The notes below the pieces were generated by a model, which saw nothing but the letters and a program-made list of their open reading frames with translations, had not been told where the DNA came from and searched no databases. Position numbers and translations under genes: made by a program. Below, in pieces: positions 35,381 through 45,179 of a stretch of DNA of 64,000 nt (positions within the stretch are counted from its first letter, which is position 1; every line of letters starts with the position of its first letter). Source of the DNA: Burkholderia arboris (GTDB lineage Bacteria > Pseudomonadota > Gammaproteobacteria > Burkholderiales > Burkholderiaceae); contig NZ_CABVPX010000003.1 of NCBI RefSeq assembly GCF_902499125.1, positions 62,001 to 126,000 of the forward strand, in the 5' to 3' direction.

Positions 35381-36868
35381 CTACCGGTCGATGCCCAGCG
35401 CAGCCAGTTTCTTGTACAGCGTCGCGCGGCCGATCCCGATGCGCGCGGCCGCTTCGACGACCTTCCCGTCGCAGGCCGCCAGCGCGTCGGTCAGGAACTG
35501 GCGTTCCCATGCCGCCAATGCATCGGCATACGAAGCGGCCGGTGCGCCGGATTCACCGGCCATATCGCCCGCGCGCCGCCCGGCCGGCGCCGCGGCAACC
35601 TGCTGCACCGGTGACGCGCCATCCGTCGATACGCGCACCGGTCCGAGGAACGGCGCGAGCGCGCGCGCATCGATGACCGAACGGTCCGACAGCATCAGCG
35701 CGCGTTCGAGCGTATTGCGCAACTCGCGCACGTTGCCGGGCCACGGATACGCACACAGCATCCGCAGCGCATCGTCGGTCAGCTCGCAATGCGCGGCGCG
35801 GCCGTGCTGCGCGGCCAGCTCCTCGAGCGTCGCGTAGACGAGCGCCGCGATGTCGGATGCGCGCTCGCGCAGCGGCGGCGCATGGATCGTCAGCACGTTC
35901 AGCCGGTAATAGAGATCCGCGCGAAAACGCCCGGCCGCCACGAGCGCCGGCAGGTCGGCCGACGTCGCGGCGATGATCCGGACGTCCGCGCGCACGATCC
36001 GGTTCGAGCCGACCGGCTCGAACTCCTTGTCCTGCAGCACGCGCAGCAGCTTGCCCTGCAACGGCAGCGGCATATCGCCGATCTCGTCGAGAAACAACGT
36101 GCCGCGATCGGCCAGCTCGAACTTGCCGACGCGCCCCTTGCGATCGGCGCCCGTGTAGGCGCCGGGCGCCGCGCCGAAGAATTCGGTTTCGAGCAGCGTG
36201 TCGGGAATCGCGGCGACGTTGACGGTCACGAGCGGCTGGAGCGCCCGCGCCGACGCCGCATGGATCGCGTGTGCGAGCAGTTCCTTGCCGGTGCCCGTCT
36301 CGCCGAGCAGCAGCACCGGCGAATCGACCTGTGCGGCACGACGGGCCTGGCGCTTGGTTTCGAGGCTCGCGGCACTCGTGCCGACGAAGCTCGCGAACGT
36401 ATATTTCGCGCGGCGGGCCTGCGCGAGGGAGCGCTGCGTCGCGATCAGCTGCTGCTGCAACTGCGCGTAGCGGGAAAAGATCGGCGTGAGCGTCTTCAAC
36501 TGGTCGAACAGCGCGAAGCCGATCGCGCCGACCGTCTCGCCCGCCTCGTTCTTCAGCGGCAAGCGCGTGACAACGAGCGGCTCGCGGCCCGTCTCCATGA
36601 TGTCGAGCAGGATCGGCTGCCCGGTCGACACGACCTCGCGCATCAGGCTGTTCGGGATCACGGTCTCGCAGTCGAGGCCGACGGCCTGTTGCGGATCGGC
36701 GAAACCGAAACGCGCCGCATATCGCTCGTTCATCCACACGACGCGCGCATCGCGATCGACGACCACCGTGCCCGCGCTCGAATCCTCGAAGGTCCGGAAC
36801 AGCGACTCGGCGGCGCGCCGCAGCACGTCGCCGTAGTTGACGGGCAGGCGGGCCCAGTCGTTCATCAT
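35381..36868 (-). CDS. PAS-domain sigma-54-dependent activator, HbcR-like
   Basis: The product has 495 residues. A PAS domain covers about residues 20-125. The AAA+ domain has GETGTGKE at 189-196 and the sigma-54 loop GAYTGA at 236-241, where Tyr replaces the usual Phe. A Fis-type HTH ends the protein ([15 protein letters not shown]). It stands divergent from a GntP-type permease, the arrangement seen for the 3-hydroxybutyrate regulator HbcR and its permease in Pseudomonas. The palindromes and -24/-12 promoter in the gap support direct activation of the permease gene. An in-frame second Met is at 36865. Confidence 0.85.
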   Translation of the reverse strand: MMNDWARLPVNYGDVLRRAAESLFRTFEDSSAGTVVVDRDARVVWMNERYAARFGFADPQQAVGLDCETVIPNSLMREVVSTGQPILLDIMETGREPLVVTRLPLKNEAGETVGAIGFALFDQLKTLTPIFSRYAQLQQQLIATQRSLAQARRAKYTFASFVGTSAASLETKRQARRAAQVDSPVLLLGETGTGKELLAHAIHAASARALQPLVTVNVAAIPDTLLETEFFGAAPGAYTGADRKGRVGKFELADRGTLFLDEIGDMPLPLQGKLLRVLQDKEFEPVGSNRIVRADVRIIAATSADLPALVAAGRFRADLYYRLNVLTIHAPPLRERASDIAALVYATLEELAAQHGRAAHCELTDDALRMLCAYPWPGNVRELRNTLERALMLSDRSVIDARALAPFLGPVRVSTDGASPVQQVAAAPAGRRAGDMAGESGAPAASYADALAAWERQFLTDALAACDGKVVEAAARIGIGRATLYKKLAALGIDR

Positions 36869-36901
36869 CGTGTCTTCGTCTCCGTGTATTTTCGGCCGGA
36901 T

Positions 36902-36917
36902 GTCTCCGGAACGAGAC
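36902..36917. promoter_or_regulatory. Upstream activator site 2 (GTCTC-N6-GAGAC)
   Basis: GTCTC, 6 nt (CGGAAC), GAGAC is a perfect inverted repeat with the same arms and spacing as the site at 37000. It is close to the regulator's own start, so autoregulation is possible. Further half-sites (GTCTCC near 36889, GGAGAC near 36933) surround it. Confidence 0.55.
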
Positions 36918-36999
36918 GGATTATCTCATTATGGAGACGCGCCGCAATGCGTTGTCCGGGCAAGCCCTGCACGATTTCATGGGCTGGCCGGATGGCCAT

Positions 37000-37021
37000 A
37001 TCGTCTCCAGACGGAGACGAT
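37000..37021. promoter_or_regulatory. Upstream activator site 1 (22-bp palindrome)
   Basis: An ATCGTCTCC arm, AGAC, and the GGAGACGAT arm form a 22-bp inverted repeat. It lies about 80 bp upstream of the -24 element of the permease promoter, the expected place for a sigma-54 enhancer site. Confidence 0.65.
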
Positions 37022-37102
37022 TTATGTAGAATCGTCAGACATAGGCCGGCGCGGGCCCGCCAGCCTCCGGCGGACCCATGTCCGGCGGCGCATTCCGGCC
37101 GA

Positions 37103-37118
37103 TGGCACGAAACCTGCA
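37103..37118 (+). promoter_or_regulatory. Sigma-54 promoter of the GntP-type permease gene
   Basis: TGGCACGAAACCTGCA matches the RpoN consensus with GG and GC 10 nt apart. Transcription would start near 37129, giving a leader of about 56 nt before the TTG start at 37185. Confidence 0.8.
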
Positions 37119-37184
37119 CGAACCTGAGCCGGTCCGCGGCGCATCGCGCGATCGAACAACAACCAAAGCCATTAGGAGACTCCC

Positions 37185-38588
37185 TTGTCTTTCGTGATCG
37201 TCCTCGCCGCGCTGGCGTTCCTGATGTTCGCCGCCTATCGCGGCTACAGCGTGATCCTGTTCGCGCCGATCGCCGCGCTCGGCGCGGTGCTCCTGACCGA
37301 ACCCGCCGCCGTCGCCCCGGTCTTCTCCGGCATCTTCATGGAGAAAATGGTCGGCTTCGTCAAACTGTATTTCCCGGTCTTCATGCTCGGCGCCGTGTTC
37401 GGCAAGGTGATCGAACTGTCCGGCTTCTCCGAGTCGATCGTCCATGCGGCCATCCGCTACATCGGCCGCTCGCGCGCGAATGCGGTGATCGTCGCGGTGT
37501 GCGCACTGCTCACCTATGGCGGCGTATCGCTGTTCGTCGTGGTGTTCGCGGTCTACCCGTTCGCGGCCGAACTCTATCGCCAGAGCAACATCCCGAAACG
37601 GCTGATGCCCGGCGCGATCGCACTCGGCGCGTTCTCGTTCACGATGGATTCGCTGCCGGGCACCCCGCAGATCCAGAACATCATCCCGACCACGTTCTTC
37701 AAGACGACCGCCTGGGCCGCGCCCGCGCTCGGCACGATCGGCTCGCTGTTCATCATCGTCGTCGGCCTCACGTATCTCGAATGGCGTCGCCGTTCGGCCA
37801 TGGCAAAGGGTGAAGGCTACGGCACGTCGCTCGTCAACGAGCCGGAACGCGTCGAGGCGACGTCGCTGCCGAATCCCGCGCTGGCGATCCTGCCGCTGAT
37901 CCTCGTCGGCGTGTCGAACTTCGCGTTCACGAAGCTGATCCCGCAGTGGTACGGCGCCGCGTCGTACACGGTCGCGCCGGACGTGCTGCCGGGCGTGCAT
38001 GCGCCGGTCACGGCGTCGATCAAGACCGTCGTCGCGATCTGGTCGGTCGAAGCCGCGCTGCTGCTCGGTATCGTGCTGGTCGTGCTGACCGCGTTCAAGC
38101 GCGTCAGCGACCGCTTCGCGGCCGGCTCGAAGGCCGCCGTCGCCGGTGCGCTGCTCGCGGCGATGAACACCGCGTCGGAATACGGCTTCGGCGGCGTGAT
38201 TGCCGCACTGCCGGGCTTCCTCGTCGTCAGCGATGCGCTGAAGAGCATCCCGAACCCGCTCGTCAACGCGGCCGTGTCGGTCAGCTCGCTCGCCGGCATC
38301 ACGGGCTCCGCGTCCGGCGGCATGAGCATCGCGCTCGCCGCGATGTCGGACCTGTTCATCAAGGGCGCGCAAGCGGCCAACATCCCGATGGACGTGCTGC
38401 ACCGGGTCGTCGCGATGGCCAGCGGCGGCATGGACACGCTGCCGCACAACGGCGCGGTCATCACGCTGCTCGCGGTCACGGGCCTCACGCACCGCGAGTC
38501 GTATCGCGACATCTTCGCGGTCACCGTCATCAAGACGCTCGCGGTGTTCTTCGTGATCGCCGTGTACTACGCGACGGGGCTCGTGTAA
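37185..38588 (+). CDS. GntP-family permease, probably for 3-hydroxybutyrate or related acid
   Basis: The product has 467 residues with 12 or more hydrophobic helices. GVSLFVVVFAVYPFAAEL, the SMDSLPGTPQ-like segment (SFTMDSLPGTPQIQNIIP) and the late GGMDTLPHNGAVIT stretch are characteristic of the GntP/hydroxybutyrate-citrate type. It would import an organic acid by proton symport. The start is a TTG at 37185 with AGGAG 8 nt upstream. Control by the divergent HbcR-like activator through the sigma-54 promoter is strongly suggested. The substrate is inferred from the regulator pairing; no bdhA-like gene is adjacent. Confidence 0.85.
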   Translation: MSFVIVLAALAFLMFAAYRGYSVILFAPIAALGAVLLTEPAAVAPVFSGIFMEKMVGFVKLYFPVFMLGAVFGKVIELSGFSESIVHAAIRYIGRSRANAVIVAVCALLTYGGVSLFVVVFAVYPFAAELYRQSNIPKRLMPGAIALGAFSFTMDSLPGTPQIQNIIPTTFFKTTAWAAPALGTIGSLFIIVVGLTYLEWRRRSAMAKGEGYGTSLVNEPERVEATSLPNPALAILPLILVGVSNFAFTKLIPQWYGAASYTVAPDVLPGVHAPVTASIKTVVAIWSVEAALLLGIVLVVLTAFKRVSDRFAAGSKAAVAGALLAAMNTASEYGFGGVIAALPGFLVVSDALKSIPNPLVNAAVSVSSLAGITGSASGGMSIALAAMSDLFIKGAQAANIPMDVLHRVVAMASGGMDTLPHNGAVITLLAVTGLTHRESYRDIFAVTVIKTLAVFFVIAVYYATGLV

Positions 38589-38598
38589 GTGCCTGTGT

Positions 38599-38623
38599 GA
38601 GGCGGCGTCCTGCACGCCGCCTC
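38599..38623 (+). terminator. Hairpin after the GntP-type permease gene
   Basis: GAGGCGGCGT, a 5-nt loop and ACGCCGCCTC form a perfect 10-bp stem 10 bp after the stop codon. No U-tract follows; a second hairpin with a U-tract comes after. Confidence 0.6.
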
Positions 38624-38640
38624 GCGACCTGTCCTTCAGG

Positions 38641-38699
38641 ATCGGACCGCATGCGAACCGGAACGGATTCCGGCCTTCGCATCCGGTCCGATTTCTTTT
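38641..38699 (+). terminator. Long intrinsic terminator with U-tract
   Basis: ATCGGACCG and CGGTCCGAT form the outer stem, ATGCGAA and TTCGCAT the inner one, and CCGG pairs close an 8-nt loop. TTCTTTT follows. This is the main terminator of the permease transcript. Confidence 0.8.
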
Positions 38700-38927
38700 G
38701 TCCGCTCGCCGGGCCCGGTCGAAACCAGGCCGCCGCGGGCCTGCGCAGCACCGCCGGGCCGCCATTCGGCATCGCCGCCGCCCGCCCATTGTTGCCCGCA
38801 ACAAAACACAGCGTTGGGCGCGATCGCATTTTTCACGCGCCCGCCTCGGCCTACACTGGTTTCAACGTCGCACGGCGCTTCGGCGAACGAAGTGCAGCGA
38901 TTTACCGGAATCGTGGAGGTCCCGATC

Positions 38928-39179
38928 ATGAAGCGCCTGATCCAAGCCGTTGCCATTGCCCTCGCCGTCTCGGCCCCGCTCGCCGCGCAAGCCCAGTCGA
39001 ACCCGCCGCTCACGCGCGCGCAGGTCCACGCCGAAGTCAAGGCACTCAAGCAGGCCGGCTTCCAGTCGAGCGACTGGTTCTATCCGGCCAGCATCGTTTC
39101 CGCCGAAGCGAAGATCGCCCGCCAGCACGATGCCGGCTACGGCAACGATCGCGGCACGTCGTCGGAGTCGGGCCGGTAA
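38928..39179 (+). CDS. Small exported DUF4148-type protein
   Basis: The product has 83 residues. A signal peptide ends near residue 23 (LAAQAQ). The mature part LTRAQVHAEVKALKQAGFQ and WFYPASIVSAEAKIARQ is the DUF4148 pattern, common in multiple copies in Burkholderia and of unknown role. GGAGG lies 8 nt ahead of the ATG at 38928. It is convergent with the thioredoxin-fold gene. Confidence 0.85.
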   Translation: MKRLIQAVAIALAVSAPLAAQAQSNPPLTRAQVHAEVKALKQAGFQSSDWFYPASIVSAEAKIARQHDAGYGNDRGTSSESGR

Positions 39180-39218
39180 TCGATCGTCCGGCCCGCTCGA
39201 CGATGCCTGCTTGCGTCG

Positions 39219-40805
39219 TCAGGCCTTCACGGGCTGGATCAGCTTCGTGCACGCCGCTGCCTGCGGATCGCCCGCGGGCAGTTTTCCGCATACGCCGTCG
39301 AACTGCTTCACGACCGACCTGACCGACGCATCGTGCGCGCCGCCGGCGCGCCAGCGGTTCAGCTGCGTGACGACCTTGGTCAGCGCGCGCAGGTTCGCGC
39401 CGTAAAACGCGTCCCGTGTCTTGTCGGCCTGGGCGAGCACACTGGCGGCGATCCCTTCGATGCGCGCCGAATCGTCCGGCGCCAGCTGGACCGCATTCGC
39501 AAAGTAAGTCGCGCCCCAGCGCAGCTTCGTCGCCGGCCCGCTCGCCGCGTCGTAGGCCTTGCGGTACCAGTCGAGCGCCGCGGCCTTGTCGCCGCGCGCC
39601 TTCGCATTCGCGGCCAACCCGGACATGAAGTAGTACGGCGTGGACGAACGCGGCAACTCGGCCTTCAGCAACGCATCCGACGCGTCGTACAGCCCCGCGT
39701 CGGTCAGCGTGTCCGCGCCTTCGCTGACGAGCGCCTGCCGCTCGTACGCATTTGCCGCGCCCTGTACCGATGCGGCGATCTGCTTGCGTGCGGTATCGGC
39801 CAACGCGGGCGGCGCGCCCTTGCCCGCGTCGCCGCGCGCGAGCAGCACGCGGCCATGCAACGCCATCAACCGGTCGATCGACGACAGCGTGGTGTCGGCC
39901 GACAGGCGCGCGAGCGCCGTGTCGTACGCGCCGCGGAGCTTCGCGCGCTGCGCGTCGTCACCCCCGAGATAGGCAACCACCCGCGCAGGCGCCGTGACCA
40001 GCACATCCGAATCGGCCCGCGACAGCACCGGATCGTGCAGCACCGTGCGCAGCGATTCGGCGAGCGCCGCCTTGTCCAGCGCACCGGCCTGAGCCGGATC
40101 GTCCGATGCGGCGACCACCGCCGATTTCAGCGCGAAGCGTGCCGCTTCGGCCTTCGCGCCGGCCGCCCGCGCGCGTTGCGCGAGCGACTGCAGCGTCTCC
40201 GCGACACGATCGGCCGGCACCGGCAACGCGCCGTCGGTATCCCACGAATAGTCGGCCAGCAGGCGCCACTCGTCCGGCGTCAGCGACGCGCCGTTCTTCA
40301 GCGCGGTCGCGAGCGTCTGCCGCACCGGATGCGCGGCCGTCATCCCGAGCGACAGCGCCTGCATGTAGCGGTCGAGATCTGCTTCGCCCGGCAGCCGCGT
40401 CACTTCGGTGCCGTCGGGGCGGAACAGGATCATCGTCGGATAGCCGTGCACCTTGAAGCGCTCGCCGAGCTTCTGCGCGCTTTCGGTATCGCCGTCGAGA
40501 TACACGGGCACGAAGAACGACGAGCGCGTCTTGAATGCCTGCTGGCTGAAGATCGTCGACTTCACCTGGTTGCACGACGGGCACCACACCGCGCCCCAGT
40601 ACAGCAGCAGCGGTTTTCCCGTGCGCTTCGCGAGCGCGAATGCGGCATCGACGTCACCGTGTTGCCACGCGATGCCGGGCGGCAGATGCGCGCCATCGGA
40701 CGCGGCGCTCGCCACCGGCGCGCCCGCAGGCGTAGCAGCGGCAAACGCCGCACCCGCGGCGGCGAACAGGCAGGCGGCAGTCAGATTCCGGAGAACGGTT
40801 TTCAT
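39219..40805 (-). CDS. Exported thioredoxin-fold protein with long helical tail
   Basis: The product has 528 residues with a signal peptide (residues 1 to about 23). A thioredoxin fold follows, with the redox motif CPSC at 75-78 in YWGAVWCPSC and the cis-Pro loop HGYPTMILF. From about residue 170 on, a long Ala-rich helical part (tetratricopeptide-like pairs) runs to the end, including ALDWYRKAYDAASGPATK. It is probably a periplasmic thiol-disulfide protein; the partner is unknown. The start at 40805 gives a normal signal peptide. Confidence 0.8.
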   Translation of the reverse strand: MKTVLRNLTAACLFAAAGAAFAAATPAGAPVASAASDGAHLPPGIAWQHGDVDAAFALAKRTGKPLLLYWGAVWCPSCNQVKSTIFSQQAFKTRSSFFVPVYLDGDTESAQKLGERFKVHGYPTMILFRPDGTEVTRLPGEADLDRYMQALSLGMTAAHPVRQTLATALKNGASLTPDEWRLLADYSWDTDGALPVPADRVAETLQSLAQRARAAGAKAEAARFALKSAVVAASDDPAQAGALDKAALAESLRTVLHDPVLSRADSDVLVTAPARVVAYLGGDDAQRAKLRGAYDTALARLSADTTLSSIDRLMALHGRVLLARGDAGKGAPPALADTARKQIAASVQGAANAYERQALVSEGADTLTDAGLYDASDALLKAELPRSSTPYYFMSGLAANAKARGDKAAALDWYRKAYDAASGPATKLRWGATYFANAVQLAPDDSARIEGIAASVLAQADKTRDAFYGANLRALTKVVTQLNRWRAGGAHDASVRSVVKQFDGVCGKLPAGDPQAAACTKLIQPVKA

Positions 40806-41066
40806 GGAAGCGGGTTCCGTTGAAAGGGACGGTTGCGGGACAGCAAGGCGAGCCAAAACACGGGCCGTGAAGCGATGACGATGAAGCCAGCCGACGTGCA
40901 ACGCCGCGCATGCATCGAGTCGGAAAAGCGAGCACCGGCCGAAGCGGCCGGCAAATCGTTCAACGATACGACGGGTACAGCCGGGGGAAAACGAACGAAT
41001 TCTCGAATGAATATGACGCGCGGCATCGCGGCCGCGCGTGCCGACGCCCGGGCGGCGGCCGGCCCT

Positions 41067-41567
41067 TCACTGCCGGCCCTTGATCCGTGCCATGTGATAC
41101 ACGGACGCATGCACGCCGTCGCGCAATGCATAGCCCGGCGATTCGCCTTCGATCCGGAAACCGTGCTTTTCGTAGAGCGCGATCGCCGCGCGGTTGTCGG
41201 CAAACACGGTCAGTTCGAGGCGCGTGACGTTCAGCCAGTTCTCCGCGAGATCGATCGCGGCCGCGAGCAGCCGGCTGCCGATGCCGTGCCCGTGACGGGC
41301 CGCATCGACCATCATGCCGAGCCCTGCCGCATGGCGCCGGCGCGGATTCGGCTCGGGATGCAGGCCGAGATGGCCGACCACCGTGCCGTCGATTTCGGCG
41401 ACGAGGCTCACACCGTGCTCATGCACGTTTTCGATCCGCTTCTGCCATTTCCCGAGCGACGGAAACGGATGCTGCAGCGTATTCATGTACACCGCGGGAT
41501 GTGCGGCGATCTGCCGGATCGCGTCGACGTCGTGCGTCTCGCTGTGCCGGATCTTGATGTCGGTCAT
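41067..41567 (-). CDS. GNAT-family N-acetyltransferase
   Basis: The product has 166 residues with a complete GNAT fold. The acetyl-CoA loop is ARHGHGIGSRLL (R-x-x-G-x-G/A type), and the later LTVFADNRAAIALYEKHGF is motif B. It looks similar to YhhY-type enzymes that acetylate amino acids or amines. The substrate is not identifiable from sequence. The ATG at 41567 is chosen; 16 further upstream codons lack similarity. Confidence 0.88.
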   Translation of the reverse strand: MTDIKIRHSETHDVDAIRQIAAHPAVYMNTLQHPFPSLGKWQKRIENVHEHGVSLVAEIDGTVVGHLGLHPEPNPRRRHAAGLGMMVDAARHGHGIGSRLLAAAIDLAENWLNVTRLELTVFADNRAAIALYEKHGFRIEGESPGYALRDGVHASVYHMARIKGRQ

Positions 41568-42133
41568 GGGTAGGCCGGTTCCGAAAAGTCGCGCCAGCGG
41601 CGCGGGCTGCAACACGTATGCAGCAACGTGTCGAGCTTATCCGATTTCACGCATTTGAAACACGGGCGTCACGCAGCTTCCTGGGTCGTTGCCTTTACAA
41701 CGACAGGCGACCACGCGCACGGGCCACGAGTCGGAAATATCTGACCGGTCCCGCGCGAGGGAATCGGTAATTCCTAGCCTTTTCTGCCGACATAGTTGCG
41801 CACGCAACGTCACACGCGCGACATGCGGTGTCATGCCTTCATCACGTCGACGTCATGTCGCCTCCCTAGACTGGGCGCCACCCAGCCCGGCATGCGCCGG
41901 ACCGGTGTGTGCCGCCGCCCTGTCCCGCGCATCACGAGCGCGCGGCACGCAGGATCGCGTCGACGGCCGCTGCCTCTGCGCGACACCCCGTGCCGGACGC
42001 GATGCGCGCATCTCCGCCGCGTGCGGCCGGCGCACCCGAACCCACACGCATCGCGATTCGTCCCGGGGGGACGACGCATGGGCGCCTCCACACGAAGTCA
42101 CGAACGCTCCCACCATCACAGGATCCGAACGCC
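41568..42133. other. 566-bp intergenic region upstream of the phospholipase gene
   Basis: No coding frame with family similarity and no strong palindrome were found. The region is expected to carry the promoters of the GNAT gene and the phospholipase gene. Confidence 0.4.
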
Positions 42134-44479
42134 ATGACGTCACGCCGCAAATTCCTTCAGCAGACCGCCACTTCCGGCCTCGCCGCCGCCGCGCTGTCCG
42201 CGTTCCCGCCGAGCATCCGCCGCGCGCTCGCCATTCCCGCGTTCCACGAAACGGGGACCATCAAGGACGTCAAGCACGTCGTGCTGCTGATGATGGAGAA
42301 CCGCGCGTTCGACAGCTACTTCGGCACGTTCAAGGGCGTGCGCGGCTACGGCGACCGCTTCGCGGTGCCGTCGCCGAACGGCCGCGACGTGTTCTACCAG
42401 TCATACACGAAGGCGACGCCCGCCACGACCGTGACGCCGTATCACCTCGACGCGAGCCAGGGCAACGCGCAGCGCGCGGGCGGCACGCCGCACACGTGGG
42501 CCGATGCGCAGGCCGCGTGGGACCACGGCCGGATGAACCGCTGGCCCGACGCGAAGACGCCGCTGTCGATGGGCTACTACGACGCCGCGGAAGTACCGTT
42601 CCAGCGCGCGCTCGCCGATGCATTCACGCTGTGCGACCACTACCACTGCGGGATGCACACGGGCACGATCGCGAACCGCCTGTTCTACTGGAGCGGCACC
42701 AACGGCCCGAACGGCATCAGCCCGGCCGACGGCAGCCGCGTGAAGATCGCCGCGCTGAACAACCAGTTCAACGGCGGCAACGACATCGGCCCGTCGAGCC
42801 AGGGCTGGACCTGGACGACCTATGCCGACCGGCTGCAGCAGGCCGGCGTGAACTGGAAGGTCTACCAGAGCCTGATCGACAACTTCGGCTGCAACGAGAT
42901 GATGAGCTTCCGCCACTGGCGCGCGGCGATCGAGCAGATGCCGGCCGCGCGCCGGCCCGCGTACGTCGCGTCGACGGACATCACGCAGCCGGTGACGGCC
43001 GCCGGCGCGTTCTACGACCCGGCGATCGACGATCCGCTGAGCCCGCTCGCGAAAGGGTTCGGCAACACGATGCCGTACGGCTTTCTCGAATCGTTCCGCG
43101 ACGACATCCGCAACGGCACGCTGCCGGAAGTGTCGTGGATCATCCCGCCGTCCGTGTACAGCGAACACCCGGGGCCGTCGAGCCCCGCGCAGGGCGGCTG
43201 GTACGTGCAGGCCGTGCTCGACGCGCTGACGGCGAACCCGGAGGTGTGGAGCAAGACCGTGCTGCTGGTCAACTACGACGAGAACGACGGCTTCTTCGAC
43301 CACATGCCGTCGCCGGCCGTACCGTCGCGCAACGCCGACGGCACGCTCGCGGGCGGCCATACGCTGCGCGACGCCGACGTCGCCGCCGAATACCACGACT
43401 TCACGCCGGCCACGTCGAGCCAGCCGGCCAGCGACGGCCGCCCGTACGGCCCGGGCCCGCGCGTGCCGATGTGGGTCGTGTCGCCGTGGAGCCGCGGCGG
43501 CTGGGTCAACTCGCAGGTGTTCGACCATACGTCGACGCTGCTCTTCCTCGAGAAGCGCTTCGGCGTCGCCGAGCCGCAGATCAGCGCGTACCGCCGCGCG
43601 GTGTGCGGCGACCTGACGAGCGCGTTCAACTTCCGCTCGCCGAACAACGAGCCGCTGCCGACGCTCGCGGGCCATACGACGAAAAGCCAGGTCGACGCGC
43701 TGAGCGCCGCGCAGCAGGCCGCGCCGAAGATCGTGCCGCCGACCGCGCCCGCGCTGCCCGCGCAAACCACCGGCGTGCGCCCGTCGCGCGCGCTGCCGTA
43801 CGAGCTGCATGCGAGCGCGCGTACCGACGCCGACACCGGCACGGTCACGCTGAAGTTCGCGAACACCGGCCGCGCGGCGGCCGTGTTTCACGTCTATGAC
43901 AAGCTGCACCTCGACCGGCTGCCGCAGCGCTACGTCGTCGAGCCGGGCAAGACGCTGCACGGCAACTGGGCCGCGCGCGCCGACAATGGCGGTAAATATG
44001 ACCTGTGGGTGCTCGGCCCGAACGGCTATCACCGCCGCTTCACCGGGGACCTGGGCCGCCTCGCCGACACGCGCGCGCCGCGCCCGGAAGTGCGCGTCGG
44101 CTATGCGGGCGCCAGCGGCAACCTCCATCTGCGGCTGCGCAACGAAGGCGGCGGCACGGTGCGCTTCACGGTGAAGTCGAACCAGGTCTACGGGCCGCTG
44201 TCCGGCCGCGGCGGCAACGACGGCCACGGTCATGGCCATGGCAACGAGGACGGCAACAGCCAGGGGCGCGGTCACGGCACCGGTACCACGTGGACCGTCA
44301 CGGTGCACGCCGGCGACCAGTCCGAACTGCACTGGAAGCTCGACTCGACCGGCCACTGGTACGACTTCATCGTGACCGCCGACAGCGACGCGAGCTTCTC
44401 GCGCCGTGTGGCCGGCCGCGTCGAAACGGGACGCCATTCGGTCAGCGATCCGGCGATGGGGCTCGCCGACCGCTTCTGA
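42134..44479 (+). CDS. Tat-exported phosphocholine-type phospholipase C
   Basis: The product has 781 residues. The N-terminus carries a Tat signal (SRRKFLQQTATSGLAAAAL). The phosphoesterase domain has VVLLMMENRAFDSYFGT near the start and VNYDENDGFFDHMP later, both typical of the acid phosphatase/PlcC family. A two-domain C-terminus follows, as in PlcN and PlcH. It cleaves phosphatidylcholine or similar lipids outside the inner membrane. A Gly/His-rich insertion at about residues 690-715 (GHGHGHGNEDGNSQGRGHG) is unusual. The ATG at 42134 is well placed for the Tat signal. Confidence 0.9.
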   Translation: MTSRRKFLQQTATSGLAAAALSAFPPSIRRALAIPAFHETGTIKDVKHVVLLMMENRAFDSYFGTFKGVRGYGDRFAVPSPNGRDVFYQSYTKATPATTVTPYHLDASQGNAQRAGGTPHTWADAQAAWDHGRMNRWPDAKTPLSMGYYDAAEVPFQRALADAFTLCDHYHCGMHTGTIANRLFYWSGTNGPNGISPADGSRVKIAALNNQFNGGNDIGPSSQGWTWTTYADRLQQAGVNWKVYQSLIDNFGCNEMMSFRHWRAAIEQMPAARRPAYVASTDITQPVTAAGAFYDPAIDDPLSPLAKGFGNTMPYGFLESFRDDIRNGTLPEVSWIIPPSVYSEHPGPSSPAQGGWYVQAVLDALTANPEVWSKTVLLVNYDENDGFFDHMPSPAVPSRNADGTLAGGHTLRDADVAAEYHDFTPATSSQPASDGRPYGPGPRVPMWVVSPWSRGGWVNSQVFDHTSTLLFLEKRFGVAEPQISAYRRAVCGDLTSAFNFRSPNNEPLPTLAGHTTKSQVDALSAAQQAAPKIVPPTAPALPAQTTGVRPSRALPYELHASARTDADTGTVTLKFANTGRAAAVFHVYDKLHLDRLPQRYVVEPGKTLHGNWAARADNGGKYDLWVLGPNGYHRRFTGDLGRLADTRAPRPEVRVGYAGASGNLHLRLRNEGGGTVRFTVKSNQVYGPLSGRGGNDGHGHGHGNEDGNSQGRGHGTGTTWTVTVHAGDQSELHWKLDSTGHWYDFIVTADSDASFSRRVAGRVETGRHSVSDPAMGLADRF

Positions 44480-44489
44480 CGCCACGCTC

Positions 44490-44517
44490 GGCGACACGCA
44501 TCGCACCGCGTGTCGCC
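44490..44517 (+). terminator. Hairpin after the phospholipase gene
   Basis: GGCGACACGC, an 8-nt loop and GCGTGTCGCC form a perfect 10-bp stem 10 bp after the stop codon. There is no U-tract. Confidence 0.6.
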
Positions 44518-44755
44518 GCCCGCGCCGGCGCGACCGCGAACGCCGGTCCCGCGCCGGCCGCGGCCGGTGCCCGATCTGGCTGAAACGCCCGCCCGGCATG
44601 GCTCAAACATCAGAAGGATCGGTGGTGCAACCCTCATTTCACCGCACGAAAATGCTCCGTGTTGCGGCCCGTTCGCGTTAAACTGCGTCAAGCCGTATTC
44701 AACAAAGACATCTTTGCCGCCAAGGCATCCACGACACGATACGAGGATAGGTTCG

Positions 44756-45025
44756 ATGCGCACTACCGGCTCATCCGGGGCAATGACCCTGCTCACCGAA
44801 CACGACCCGGCCGACGGCCGTGAATTGCGCTCGCTCCGGCTCGAAGCAACGGGCGATGGCAAGAGCGTGCTGCTGATCGAGATCGACGAACGCAAGCCCG
44901 GCATTCACCGCGAGGTTCGCTACGAGATCACGCCAGCCGAACTGATCGCCGCGATCCGCTCGCATGGCGCCGAGCTGCCCGGCGAAAACCACGGTGCCGC
45001 GTCGCTCGCCCGTACCCCGTCCTGA
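44756..45025 (+). CDS. Small conserved-looking hypothetical protein
   Basis: The product has 89 residues, is soluble and has mixed charge. A strand-rich central part (SLRLEATGDGKSVLLIEIDE) is followed by REVRYEITPAELIAAIRSHG, which looks like a small alpha-beta fold. No family is recognised. GAGGATAGG lies upstream of the ATG at 44756, and a hairpin follows the stop, so it is probably a real single-gene unit. Confidence 0.65.
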   Translation: MRTTGSSGAMTLLTEHDPADGRELRSLRLEATGDGKSVLLIEIDERKPGIHREVRYEITPAELIAAIRSHGAELPGENHGAASLARTPS

Positions 45026-45033
45026 TTCCGAAC

Positions 45034-45063
45034 GGTGAGCCGCGCGCAATGCGCAGGCTCACC
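45034..45063 (+). terminator. Hairpin after the 89-residue gene
   Basis: GGTGAGCC and GGCTCACC enclose an inner GCGC/GCGC pair. The stem starts 8 bp after the stop codon. No U-tract is visible. Confidence 0.55.
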
Positions 45064-45179
45064 GACATCCCCCTGCCGCCGTCAGGCGCTTTCCGTCATT
45101 CCCGCCGTTGTCTTGAAAAAGGCCGATAATCGGCCCATCTGCATTTCCTGCCCACGCCATTCCTTTTCGGCCAGCCGTC

